DNA from: Paenibacillus alkalitolerans
GTDB lineage: Bacteria; Bacillota; Bacilli; Paenibacillales; YIM-B00363
Length of the DNA: 64,000 nucleotides
Assembly: GCF_016482785.1 (NCBI RefSeq)
Contig: NZ_JAEMXM010000019.1
Location: 1-64,000, forward strand
Reading direction: 5' to 3'
Both the position numbers and the translations under genes were made by a program. Shown here piece by piece: positions 49,077-57,992 of the stretch (position 1 is the first letter of the stretch; every line of letters begins with the position of its first letter). The notes beneath the pieces were generated by a model. It was not told the DNA's origin. It was given only the letters and a program-made list of their open reading frames with translations, and ran no database searches.

Positions 49077-50747
49077 GTGAAGAAGGCTCTTATTACGGCG
49101 ATGGCTTTGTTCATGGTATTTATTTCGGCATGCGGCACCTCAGGCAGCGATGCGGGAAACTCGGAGGAACCGAAGGAAGCTCCGTCTTCTGAAGCGGGAC
49201 AAGAGTCCGAGGCTCCGGCAAATATCGATCCGTATGGCCCTGTGGCGGAGAAAGTGACGATCACGATCGGGAAAGCGGTGGCGGCCGATCCGAAGCTTCC
49301 CGAAGGAAGTACGGTTGAGGATAACGAGTATACCCGCTTTATCGAAGATAAGCTGAACGTAGACTTCAAACATGCTTGGCAGGCGACGGGAGATGCATAC
49401 GCGCAGAAAGTAAGTCTCTCGGTTACAAGCGGCGATATTCCCGACGTCATGGTCGTGAGCAAGTCCGAGCTTACACAGCTCGTTCGTTCGGATCTGGTGG
49501 AGGATTTGACGCAAGCCTACGAAACGTACGCTTCCGACAATTTAAAGGGCGCCTACGAATCGACGAACGGTTACGCGCTGCGGTCGGCCACTTACGATGG
49601 AAAGCTGATGGCGATGCCGAACGTGAGCCCGGGGGCCGATGGGGTAAACCTCCTGTGGGTTCGGCAGGATTGGCTCGATGCGCTCGGACTGCAGCCGCCT
49701 AAGTCGCTTGACGACGTATTGGCCATCGCGAAAGCGTTCAAGGAGCAAGATCCGGACAAAAACGGGAAGGCGGATACGTTCGGGTTACTGGGCAGCCAAA
49801 ATATTGTAAACCTTGGGAACAGCACTTTCGGATTCGATACGGTATTCAGTTTATTTGATTCTTATCCGGAGCTTTGGTACGAGAAGGACGGCGAAATCGT
49901 CTACGGTTCCGTGCAGCCTGAAACGAAGGAAGCCCTTGCGAAGCTCAGCGAGATGTACAAGAGCGGCTTGATCGACCAAGAATTCGGCGTCAAGAATACG
50001 GATATGGCGGTAGAGCATGTCGTCAGCGGGAAATCGGGCATCTTCTTCGGACCTTGGTGGCTGCCGTTCTGGCCGCTTAACGACGCTGTCAGCCAGGATC
50101 CGAAAGCCGAATGGAAGGCTTATTTAGCGCCGTTGAACGACGAAGGCGTAATGAATACGCACGTAATGGCTCCGACCGTACAATATTTGGTCGTAAAGAA
50201 AGGGTTCAAATCTCCGGAAGCGGTCGTTAAGACGTTGAACTACCAATTCGATATGGATCAAACGCAGGGAGAACAATTTTACCAAGGCATGGACGTGCCG
50301 TTTGGTTGGACGAATATGCCGTTCACGCTGCTCCTTAGCCGGTTCGACGACAAGGAATCCAAAACGCTGAAAGTTCAAAGCGTCATCGATGGGAAAGCCG
50401 ATGTTTCCACGTTGGAGGGCGAAGCGAAGCAGATATACGAATCCTATATCAAGGATAAGGAAAACCCGAAGAAAGATTTGGGCGCGTGGTCTCAGGCAAA
50501 TGCCTTTATGACCGGAGTCAAACCGTTAACGGAAGACAATATTTACAGACAATACGGCGCTTTCTATGACCAAACCGAGACGATGACGAAGCGCTGGGCA
50601 AACCTTCAGAAGCTGGAGGACGAAGCGTTCTTGCAAATCATACTCGGTACCCGCTCTATCGATTACTTCGACGAGTTCGTTGCCAAGTGGAAAGAACAAG
50701 GCGGAGATAAGATCACGGAAGAGGTTCGAGAAGCCGCGAAGGAATAA
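49077..50747 (+). CDS. Extracellular solute-binding lipoprotein (LplA-like), second system
   Basis: 556 residues with a lipoprotein signal (FISACG, lipidated Cys19), an acidic linker and a large type of sugar-binding protein: LLWVRQDWLDALGLQPPKS, DPDKNGKADTFGLLG and GIFFGPWWLPFWPL. The GTG at 49077 is preferred since GGGGGA lies six bases upstream; the ATG at 49071 directly touches that site. It feeds the two permeases that follow the hairpin. Substrate unknown; a GH43 remnant at the end of the locus hints at arabinan- or xylan-type side chains. Confidence 0.9.
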   Translation: MKKALITAMALFMVFISACGTSGSDAGNSEEPKEAPSSEAGQESEAPANIDPYGPVAEKVTITIGKAVAADPKLPEGSTVEDNEYTRFIEDKLNVDFKHAWQATGDAYAQKVSLSVTSGDIPDVMVVSKSELTQLVRSDLVEDLTQAYETYASDNLKGAYESTNGYALRSATYDGKLMAMPNVSPGADGVNLLWVRQDWLDALGLQPPKSLDDVLAIAKAFKEQDPDKNGKADTFGLLGSQNIVNLGNSTFGFDTVFSLFDSYPELWYEKDGEIVYGSVQPETKEALAKLSEMYKSGLIDQEFGVKNTDMAVEHVVSGKSGIFFGPWWLPFWPLNDAVSQDPKAEWKAYLAPLNDEGVMNTHVMAPTVQYLVVKKGFKSPEAVVKTLNYQFDMDQTQGEQFYQGMDVPFGWTNMPFTLLLSRFDDKESKTLKVQSVIDGKADVSTLEGEAKQIYESYIKDKENPKKDLGAWSQANAFMTGVKPLTEDNIYRQYGAFYDQTETMTKRWANLQKLEDEAFLQIILGTRSIDYFDEFVAKWKEQGGDKITEEVREAAKE

Positions 50748-50765
50748 TCCATCTTACGCGCATAG

Positions 50766-50803
50766 AGAAGGGGACCCAAACGGGCAAGGGCGGGTCCCCT
50801 TCT
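50766..50803 (+). terminator. Terminator/attenuator between binding protein and permeases
   Basis: AGAAGGGGACCC (50766-50777) pairs with GGGTCCCCTTCT (50792-50803), followed by CCTTCTT. A leaky stop here would leave more binding-protein than permease mRNA. Confidence 0.75.
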
Positions 50804-50843
50804 CCTTCTTCCAAGCGATTGCGTAAAGAAAGGTGAGTGTTCC

Positions 50844-51734
50844 ATGAAGTATAAGGGAATCGCGGTGCACTATCATCTCATGCTTCTGCCCGGGATGCTT
50901 CTCTTGCTGGTGTTTCAAATCGTGCCCATGCTCGGTATCGTTATTGCGTTTCAGGACTTCATTCCCGCTAGAGGCGTATTGGGATCCGAATGGGTCGGGT
51001 TGGAGAACTTCGAATATATGCTGGAGCTTGACGACAGCAAGCAAATATTCCGAAATACCGTGTTTATTGCAAGTATGAAGATTGTTTGCAATATCTTCTT
51101 TCCCGTCAGTTTCGCTCTTCTTTTGCATGAGCTCGTCTTCGTTCGTGTAAAGCGCTGGATTCAAACGATCGTCTATTTGCCGCATTTTTTATCTTGGGTC
51201 ATCTTGGCCGGCATACTGACCGATATGCTTTCCGGGAACGGGCTTATTAATCAAGTGGTGATGTTGTTCCGGGAAGAACCGATTCTTTTCTTAGGAAGCA
51301 ATGCTTGGTTTCCATTCGTCGTCGTCATAAGCGACGTCTGGAAAGATTTCGGCTTCAATACGATCGTTTTCTTGGCGGCTTTAACCGCGATCAACCCTTC
51401 TTTGTACGAGGCTGCGGAAATTGACGGGGCAAGCAGATTCAGAAAGCTGTTCCATATTACTTTGCCGGGAATCGCTCCGGTGGTCGTGCTGGTGGCGACC
51501 TTAAGCATCGGTCAAATATTAAACGCGGGATTCGAGCAAATCTTTAACTTATATAATCCGATTGTTTACGAGTCCGGCGATATTATCGACACCTGGGTTT
51601 ACCGCGTCGGCTTGCTGGACGCGCAGTACGGCCTTGCGACCGCCGTCGGCACTTTAAAGTCGCTGGTAGGCTTTATTCTTATCGTAATCTCATACGGCTT
51701 GGCTTCGAAATATGCGAACTATCGGATCTTTTAG
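50844..51734 (+). CDS. Sugar ABC transporter permease (LplB-like), second system
   Basis: 296 residues with six membrane segments and an EAA loop SLYEAAEIDGASRFRKLFHI. It pairs with the permease encoded 36 bases downstream. AAAGGTGAG precedes the ATG. Confidence 0.9.
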   Translation: MKYKGIAVHYHLMLLPGMLLLLVFQIVPMLGIVIAFQDFIPARGVLGSEWVGLENFEYMLELDDSKQIFRNTVFIASMKIVCNIFFPVSFALLLHELVFVRVKRWIQTIVYLPHFLSWVILAGILTDMLSGNGLINQVVMLFREEPILFLGSNAWFPFVVVISDVWKDFGFNTIVFLAALTAINPSLYEAAEIDGASRFRKLFHITLPGIAPVVVLVATLSIGQILNAGFEQIFNLYNPIVYESGDIIDTWVYRVGLLDAQYGLATAVGTLKSLVGFILIVISYGLASKYANYRIF

Positions 51735-51770
51735 ACAAACGTCCGCAAGATTGGACTGGAGGGAAGGTTT

Positions 51771-52640
51771 GTGGCAAGAAGAAAACTGACTCTAACGGAC
51801 ATTATAATCCTTTGCATCCTGCTCGCGGTGTCCTTTACTTGCTTTTTGCCGGTGGTGCACGTAATCGCCGTCTCATTCAGCGATAAAGCTGCCGCCGCCG
51901 CCGGTCTCGTTACGCTCTTTCCCGTCGGGTTCACTGCGTTCCCTTATAAGTATCTCTTGGACGACCAACAGTTTTTTCGCTCCTTACTCGTTTCCGTCGA
52001 AAGGGTGCTGCTTGGCGGCGGGATTAATTTGCTTTTGACCATACTCATGGCATACGCATTATCGAAGGAGAAGAAGGAATTCCCCGGCCGCAACGTGTAC
52101 ATGTGGATAATCGTATTCACGATGCTATTTAACGGCGGCTTGATCCCATGGTTTATGGTCGTTAAGACCGTCGGCTTGCTGGATACGATCTGGGCGCTTG
52201 TACTTCCCGGCGCCGTGCCGGTCTTTAACGTTATTTTATTAATGAACTTCTTCAGAGGAATACCGAAGGAAATTAAGGAGGCTGCCGTCGTAGACGGCGC
52301 AGGTCCTTGGAGAACGATGATCCAAATGTTCGTTCCGCTTGCCTTGCCTGCGATCGCCACGGTGACGCTATTCAGCGTTGTCGGCCATTGGAACGCGTTT
52401 TTCGACGGATTGATTCTGATTAACAAGCAGGAGAATGTTCCGCTGCAGACTTACATTCAACAGCTTGTTGTCCGTCCCGCTGATTTCAGTTCCATGCGGG
52501 CGGAAGATATCGCAAACCTGTCGCAGCGCACGTTTAACGCGGCTAAGATTGTCGTCACGATGCTTCCGATCCTGCTCATTTACCCGTTTCTCCAGCGTTA
52601 CTTCGTGCAAGGCATTACGCTTGGATCGGTAAAGGAGTAG
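51771..52640 (+). CDS. Sugar ABC transporter permease (YtcP-like), second system
   Basis: 289 residues, six membrane segments, EAA loop KEIKEAAVVDGAGPWRTMIQ and the YtcP-type end QGITLGSVKE. GTG start with GGAGGGAAGG upstream. No ATPase gene lies in the locus, so an ATPase encoded elsewhere must energise it. Its stop touches the start of a GH43 remnant. Confidence 0.9.
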   Translation: MARRKLTLTDIIILCILLAVSFTCFLPVVHVIAVSFSDKAAAAAGLVTLFPVGFTAFPYKYLLDDQQFFRSLLVSVERVLLGGGINLLLTILMAYALSKEKKEFPGRNVYMWIIVFTMLFNGGLIPWFMVVKTVGLLDTIWALVLPGAVPVFNVILLMNFFRGIPKEIKEAAVVDGAGPWRTMIQMFVPLALPAIATVTLFSVVGHWNAFFDGLILINKQENVPLQTYIQQLVVRPADFSSMRAEDIANLSQRTFNAAKIVVTMLPILLIYPFLQRYFVQGITLGSVKE

Positions 52641-52719
52641 AGTGGGCTCCTTCGGTCGCGAAATACAACGGAAAGTATTATATGTACTTTACGGCAGAAC
52701 AGCAGATCGGCGTCGTCAC
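52640..52719 (+). pseudogene. GH43 glycosidase remnant
   Basis: The frame from 52640 reads EWAPSVAKYNGKYYMYFTAE and QQIGVVT, which is the conserved WAPxV-NGKYYLYYS-IGxA segment of GH43 arabinofuranosidases/xylosidases. Nothing before or after it resembles GH43: the preceding sequence is the permease end and a terminator follows. It is a 26-codon relic of a deleted glycosidase gene. Confidence 0.65.
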
Positions 52720-52755
52720 GCGACTGCGTGAAAATGAATGTCCGCTAATTGTCTT

Positions 52756-52784
52756 TTCCCGCATTTATTGCGGGAATTTTTTTT
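52756..52784 (+). terminator. Terminator of the second transporter locus
   Basis: TTCCCGCA pairs with TGCGGGAA around TTTAT (52756-52776), followed by eight T (52777-52784). Confidence 0.9.
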
Positions 52785-52899
52785 ATAAAACAAAATTGAT
52801 ATATACAGATAGACAGATCCACTAGTAAAATAAGGAAATCGGCGGAAACAGACATATAACTAGAGTTATAAAAATGTAGAGTCGGGAGTGATCAAGAGC

Positions 52900-54069
52900 A
52901 TGGCAAGCGCAAGCACGACGGCAATCCACGAAGGAAGAACGGACACCGCGCCGGAACGAGTCGGACTCGATTCGCAGCGGTTGGAGGTTCTGGACCGGCA
53001 TTTCATCGGGCTGATCGACGCCGGGAAGCTGCAAGGAGCAAGCTATTTGTTAGCCAGGGACGGAAAAATCGCGGCTCATCGCTCAATGGGCAAGCTGACA
53101 TTCAAAGACGACGGCAAAGACCTGCTGCCGGACTCCGTCCGCAAAGTGTATTCGATTACGAAGGTTGTGACGGCCGTAGCGATAGGGCAGCTAGTTGAAC
53201 AGGGTAAGCTGTTTTGGCAGCAGCCGGTTGCAGACGTCATCAAGGAGTTCGATACGGATTTGCACCGGAAAATCACTATTTGGCATCTGCTGACGCACAC
53301 GTCGGGGCTGGCGGGCGATCCCGGCCAAAATATGGAACCGTATTCAATCCCTTGGTACGAATGGCACGCTTGGGAGAAAAAACAGAAAGCTGACAAGTGG
53401 GAAGCTGGCGATTGGGTGAAGCTGATGCTCGCGGGTCCTTTGCGGGCGAAACCCGGCGAAGAGTGGATTTACTGCACGTCCGGTTTCGGAGTTCTTGGGG
53501 AAATCATTGCAAGAGTGTCGGGCCAATCGTTCGAGGATTACTTAAACGACCGCATATTCAAGCCGCTTGGCATGAACCATTCATTCTTCACGGTTCCTGA
53601 AGAATTGAGAAAGGAAACTTGTTACACGGGGGAATGGGAAGAAAAGGAAATATTCGAGCCGCCGCTCGACCGTACCGGAATGCCGCCCAGAGGAGGCAAC
53701 GGGCTTTACTCCACTCTGGAAGATTTGTGGAAGTTCGGTCAAGCGATGCTCGACGGCGGATCGTTTGGCGGCAGCCAGATACTCGGCCGCAGAACGATAC
53801 AGATGATAGTATCCAATCAGCTGCGCAATGTCCGTTGTTACTCATGGGGACAAAACAATAATAATGTCAAGCATGGGATCGGTTGGTCGCTTAATAGCGA
53901 TGATATTTGTTCGCCGGGAACATATTCCCATGAAGGGTTCGGTCACAGCGGATTGTACATAGATCCGAAAGAGCGGCTCGTATTCGTTTACTTCGTTCCG
54001 AACCGGGCCGGTTGGGTTGCGGAGGCGGTCATTAATCCGCGGGCTATCGCATGGTCTTCGATTATTTAA
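52900..54069 (+). CDS. Serine hydrolase of the beta-lactamase/penicillin-binding fold, copy 1
   Basis: 389 residues, no signal peptide. The SxxK nucleophile is Ser85 (SITK), the second motif is Tyr191 in YCTSGFG (where class C enzymes have YxN), and HEGFGHSG stands for the third. HLLTHTSGL is the family mark. Members include esterases, D-aminopeptidases and peptidases rather than true beta-lactamases. ATG at 52900 follows GGGAG. It opens a coupled operon with a paralogue and a three-gene ABC exporter. Substrate unknown. Confidence 0.85.
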   Translation: MASASTTAIHEGRTDTAPERVGLDSQRLEVLDRHFIGLIDAGKLQGASYLLARDGKIAAHRSMGKLTFKDDGKDLLPDSVRKVYSITKVVTAVAIGQLVEQGKLFWQQPVADVIKEFDTDLHRKITIWHLLTHTSGLAGDPGQNMEPYSIPWYEWHAWEKKQKADKWEAGDWVKLMLAGPLRAKPGEEWIYCTSGFGVLGEIIARVSGQSFEDYLNDRIFKPLGMNHSFFTVPEELRKETCYTGEWEEKEIFEPPLDRTGMPPRGGNGLYSTLEDLWKFGQAMLDGGSFGGSQILGRRTIQMIVSNQLRNVRCYSWGQNNNNVKHGIGWSLNSDDICSPGTYSHEGFGHSGLYIDPKERLVFVYFVPNRAGWVAEAVINPRAIAWSSII

Positions 54070-54087
54070 GGGGAGGTATGATCGGAT

Positions 54088-55287
54088 ATGGAAACGCGCT
54101 TGAATGCGGCGGAAGCAGAAATAAAGCCCGAAGAAGCGGGGTATAGCGCCGAGGCGCTGAACCGGTTGGACAATATGCTGGAATCGCTCGTCTTGGAGCG
54201 GCAGCTGCAGGGCGCTTCATATATGCTGTCCAGAGACGGCCGTATATTCGCCAGCCGGTCGGTTGGTTCGCTCCGGCATACCGAAGGGAGCGGTCCGCTT
54301 CTGCCGAGCTCTATACGCAGAATCGCTTCGATTACGAAGCTTTTTACGGTGGTTTGCATCTTGCGCTTGATGGAAGAGGGCAAGCTGTTTTTACGGCAGC
54401 CGGTGAAAGATTGGATAGAAGAGTTTAACCATCCCATGTATGAGAAAATAACCGTCTACCATCTGTTGACTCATACATCCGGTTTGCGTCCCGATCCCGG
54501 ATATTTCACCGAGCCGTATCCGGCAAGTTGGTGGGACTACCGGTTCGCGTTCGAGGACAGCGATGAAGAGAAGGAGAAAGATAAGGAACGTACGCCTGAA
54601 GAGATCGGGGAGCGTACAAGGTCGCAATGGATCAAAGGGATGCTCATCGGCCTTCCGGTTTGTCAACCGGGAGAATCGTGGAATTATAGCAGTACGGGAT
54701 ATTCGCTGCTCGGAGAGATCATCCGCCGCGCATCCGGGGTGCATTACGACGAATACGTCAGGCAGACCATCATCGAACCGCTCGGGATGACCCGGACATT
54801 CTTCGATGTGCCGGACGAGTATCATAGCGAGGTTTGCACCGTTAACGATTGGGACCTAGAGCGGCTGCAGTCGAAGGAAGACAGAACGTATTTGCCGCCG
54901 CGGGCCGGAGGCGGCCTCTATTCTACGTTGGCCGACTTGAACCGTTTCGGACTTATGCTGATGAACCGGGGAACGTTGGACGGAAATCGGATCCTCAGCC
55001 GAAAGTCGGTCGAATTGTTGACCCGCGACCAGTTTCCTGAAGGCATTCCGGCCTTTCATTGGGGCGGCATGCTCAAGGACCTGCATACCGGGCTCGGCGC
55101 CGCGCTTGGCGGGGTGTCCGATCCGTTCGCGGACACGGCGTTCGGCCACGAAGGAGCGGGCAGAAGCTCGCTGCTGATCGATCCGGCGGAACGGCTCGTT
55201 TCCGTGTTCTTTGTTCCGACCGACGTCGACTGGGTGCCGCTTTCGATGATAGGCGTCAAGAATGTGATCTGGTCGGGAATAAAATGA
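54088..55287 (+). CDS. Serine hydrolase of the beta-lactamase fold, copy 2
   Basis: 399 residues and paralogous to the preceding gene over its length. Nucleophile Ser81 (SITK), Tyr200 in YSSTGYSLLGEI, HLLTHTSGL, and HEGAGRSS as third motif. An insert rich in charged residues (DSDEEKEKDKERTPEE) is absent from copy 1. No signal peptide. GGGGAGGT precedes the ATG. Its stop overlaps the first permease start (ATGA), so hydrolase and exporter are made together. Confidence 0.85.
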   Translation: METRLNAAEAEIKPEEAGYSAEALNRLDNMLESLVLERQLQGASYMLSRDGRIFASRSVGSLRHTEGSGPLLPSSIRRIASITKLFTVVCILRLMEEGKLFLRQPVKDWIEEFNHPMYEKITVYHLLTHTSGLRPDPGYFTEPYPASWWDYRFAFEDSDEEKEKDKERTPEEIGERTRSQWIKGMLIGLPVCQPGESWNYSSTGYSLLGEIIRRASGVHYDEYVRQTIIEPLGMTRTFFDVPDEYHSEVCTVNDWDLERLQSKEDRTYLPPRAGGGLYSTLADLNRFGLMLMNRGTLDGNRILSRKSVELLTRDQFPEGIPAFHWGGMLKDLHTGLGAALGGVSDPFADTAFGHEGAGRSSLLIDPAERLVSVFFVPTDVDWVPLSMIGVKNVIWSGIK

Positions 55288-56099
55288 GAAGAACGCTTCA
55301 AATAATCCGGGCGGTAGGTCTGGCCACATATAAAGAGTGGGCAGCCTACCGCTCGCATATGGCGGTCTCCATCATCATCGGGCCGGTCTATTTTCTGGTG
55401 CAGTATTTTATTTGGCATGCCGTCTTCGCTTCGCGCGGGACGGAGACGCTGAACGGATTTACGCTCGAACAGATGCTGGCCTATTACGGCATCATGTCGG
55501 TCATTACTTACCTGACGTTCGATTTCGCCGACTGGAATTTGCAAATGCTCATACGCACGGGCAAATATGTTACGTTTGTCTTGAGGCCGATTTCCCACCG
55601 GTTTTTCGCTTTGTCGCAAAAGCTGGGACACCGTTCGCTCGGATTTTGGCTCGAGTTTGTTCCCGTGTTTCTTATTTATATGTTCGTGTTCGGTATCGAT
55701 CTCATCCCGGCGTCGCTCGGTTGGGCGGTGTTGTCAATCGCGCTCGGGTTTCTGATGACATTTTTGGTCAATTATTGCATTGGCTTGACGGCTTTCTGGC
55801 TGACGAACGCGGAAGGAATCCGGCGCATGTTTTTGCTCGTCAGGGACGTGACGGCGGGCATTTTCGTTCCGCTCACCTTTTTCCCGGAAGCGTTGCAGAA
55901 GGTGCTGTTTTACTTGCCGTTTCAGTTCATGCAATACGTGCCTGTACGTGTATTCATCGGTGAGTACGAACTGGCAGGCTATTCGATGTCCGTTCCGCAA
56001 ATCGTCGGCTTGCAGGCGTTGGCGGTACTCGTCATGTGGCTCGTATCCGAAGTGCTGGCGCGGCTTGGCATACGCAAATTTACGGGGGTGGGCGTATGA
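55284..56099 (+). CDS. ABC-2-type exporter permease, subunit 1 (PF06182-like)
   Basis: 271 residues with six membrane segments and the N-terminal ATYKEWAAYRSHMAVSII pattern of ABC2_membrane_6 permeases. ATG at 55284 lies in an ATGA overlap with the hydrolase; a longer frame reads back into that gene. It pairs with the second permease and the ATPase that follow. Confidence 0.88.
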   Translation: MRRTLQIIRAVGLATYKEWAAYRSHMAVSIIIGPVYFLVQYFIWHAVFASRGTETLNGFTLEQMLAYYGIMSVITYLTFDFADWNLQMLIRTGKYVTFVLRPISHRFFALSQKLGHRSLGFWLEFVPVFLIYMFVFGIDLIPASLGWAVLSIALGFLMTFLVNYCIGLTAFWLTNAEGIRRMFLLVRDVTAGIFVPLTFFPEALQKVLFYLPFQFMQYVPVRVFIGEYELAGYSMSVPQIVGLQALAVLVMWLVSEVLARLGIRKFTGVGV

Positions 56100-56878
56100 G
56101 GGGCACGCTCGCTTGTTACGCTGCTGTCATGAAGACGAGATTCGCCGAACGGATGGCATACCGGACCGACTTCTTCATCAGCCTGATCATGATGCTTGCC
56201 GGCGATATGATGCTGCCGCTCATTACTCTGCTTATATACAAGTCCGGCGCGTCGTTCCCGGGTTGGGAGCTGCATGAAGTGATCATGATACAAGCCGTCT
56301 TTACGCTGGCGAAAGGAATCGCGTTTCCGTTTTTCTTCGGGATCGTATGGAATACGCTTCATCACGTGCGCGAGGGCACGTACGACATCTTGCTGATTAA
56401 ACCGCGAGGCGCCTTGTTTATGACCATGATCAGCGGCTTCGACATCGACGATTTCGGAAGGCTTGTGAGCGGAGGCGTTCTATTTGGAGTCGCGATATCG
56501 AACATGCCTGCTCCCGGCTGGATGCAGTGGCTGCAATTCGCGCTGTTGTTCGTCTTCTCGCTGACAGTGTTGTTCGCATTTTCTCTGTATCTGTCCGGTC
56601 TTCTGTTTAAGTGGGTCGGGAGCAGCCGCGTGTACGATATTTTCGATTCGATGACAATGTTCGGTTTTTATCCGGGAACGATATTTTCCCGCAAGTTTCA
56701 AAATATGTTTCTGTACGTGATTCCGATCGCGATGATCGGTTTTTTGCCGGCTTCGGCTTTGCTTGGCCGCCTGCCGGACGCTTCGATGGCCGCTTCCTTC
56801 ATATGTATTGCATTTTTGGCGGCGGGTCTCGCTTTCTGGCACTATATGCTTCGAAATTACACAAGCGCGGGCGGGTGA
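56096..56878 (+). CDS. ABC-2-type exporter permease, subunit 2
   Basis: 260 residues, six membrane segments; MKTRFAERMAYRTDFFISLI at the start and a central VREGTYDILLIKPRG loop are typical of the second permease of this exporter type. ATGA overlap with subunit 1; GGGGGTGG precedes the ATG. Substrate unknown. Confidence 0.88.
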   Translation: MRGTLACYAAVMKTRFAERMAYRTDFFISLIMMLAGDMMLPLITLLIYKSGASFPGWELHEVIMIQAVFTLAKGIAFPFFFGIVWNTLHHVREGTYDILLIKPRGALFMTMISGFDIDDFGRLVSGGVLFGVAISNMPAPGWMQWLQFALLFVFSLTVLFAFSLYLSGLLFKWVGSSRVYDIFDSMTMFGFYPGTIFSRKFQNMFLYVIPIAMIGFLPASALLGRLPDASMAASFICIAFLAAGLAFWHYMLRNYTSAGG

Positions 56879-56882
56879 ACCC

Positions 56883-57860
56883 ATGATCGATGTGCAAAAT
56901 CTTATCAAGACATATACGACTTATGAACGAGGGCATTCATTTAAAGAAGCTGTACTGAGCCTGTTCAAGCGGAAAACAATCGAGGTTCAGGCGGTAAAAG
57001 GTTTGACGTTCCATGTGGAAGTGGGAGAAATTGTCGGCTTTCTCGGGCCGAACGGGGCGGGCAAATCGACGACGTTGAAAATGTTGACTGGCGTCCTGCA
57101 CCCGACTTCGGGCGATGTCCGAATCATGAATTTCACGCCTTGGAAGCAGCGGAAAAAATACGTCGGCAACATTGGAGCGGTATTCGGGCAAAAGTCGCAG
57201 CTGCTGTGGGACATACCGCCGATCGACGCATTTTACATGAATAAAGCGATATACGGAATCGAAGATCGGACATTCCAAGAGACGCTGGACCAACTGACGG
57301 AGCTGCTCGATGTCGGTCGCATAATAAGGAAACCGACGCGGCAGCTGTCGCTCGGCGAACGGATGAAGTGCGAATTCATTATGGCTATGCTGCATCGCCC
57401 GTCCGTCGTTTTTTTGGACGAGCCTACGATCGGACTCGATGTCATTGCGAAGGAGAAAATCCGGGAGTTCATCAAGGAGATGAACAAGCAGGGCGTCACT
57501 TTCATCCTTACCACCCACGATCTGGAGGATGTGGACCAATTGGCCCGTCGCGTCATCGTCATCAATCACGGGGAGATTGTGTTTGACGATTCCATCTCGG
57601 CTCTGCGAAACTTTCTCGGCGCGAAGAAGACGGTGAAGCTGGCGACGGAGCAGCCGGCCGATTGGGAAGCGTTCGACGGCGTCGAGGTGTTGAAGCTCGA
57701 ATCCGTTCACGAAGCGGAGTTGGAGCTCGACACGGAGAAGCTGCCGCTCAAACAATTCATTCAGCTCATGAACGAACGGTATACGATCCACGATATGTCT
57801 ATTAACGCGCTTCCGATTGAAAGAGTTATTAAAGAGTTATATGCGAAGTCGTACGCTTGA
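56883..57860 (+). CDS. ABC exporter ATP-binding protein
   Basis: 325 residues: Walker A GPNGAGKST, Q-loop VFGQKSQLLWDIP, signature LSLGERMKCE (in place of LSGGQ), Walker B VVFLDEPTIGLD and switch HD in TTHDLEDV. A C-terminal extension of about 80 residues is usual for drug/lipid-type ABC-2 ATPases. ATG at 56883 lies four bases after the permease stop, with GGGCGGGTG upstream. It energises the two permeases encoded before it. A terminator ends the operon. Confidence 0.93.
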   Translation: MIDVQNLIKTYTTYERGHSFKEAVLSLFKRKTIEVQAVKGLTFHVEVGEIVGFLGPNGAGKSTTLKMLTGVLHPTSGDVRIMNFTPWKQRKKYVGNIGAVFGQKSQLLWDIPPIDAFYMNKAIYGIEDRTFQETLDQLTELLDVGRIIRKPTRQLSLGERMKCEFIMAMLHRPSVVFLDEPTIGLDVIAKEKIREFIKEMNKQGVTFILTTHDLEDVDQLARRVIVINHGEIVFDDSISALRNFLGAKKTVKLATEQPADWEAFDGVEVLKLESVHEAELELDTEKLPLKQFIQLMNERYTIHDMSINALPIERVIKELYAKSYA

Positions 57861-57877
57861 TTAAAAATAAGACGATG

Positions 57878-57906
57878 AAGTCTCCTCATCCCGGAGACTT
57901 TTTTCT
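57878..57906 (+). terminator. Terminator of the hydrolase-exporter operon
   Basis: AAGTCTCC (57878-57885) pairs with GGAGACTT (57893-57900), followed by TTTTTT. Confidence 0.88.
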
Positions 57907-57992
57907 TTTCGTTCATTTCGTTTGAATAACGATGAAGCTCACCGGGAAGAGTATTTCCATTACTGGAAACAAATTGAATGGAGCGCAGTCAA

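Noticed and set aside
56937-57791. 284-codon minus-strand frame within the ABC ATPase gene
   Set aside because: It mirrors the Walker and signature motifs of the plus-strand gene and has no ribosome site.
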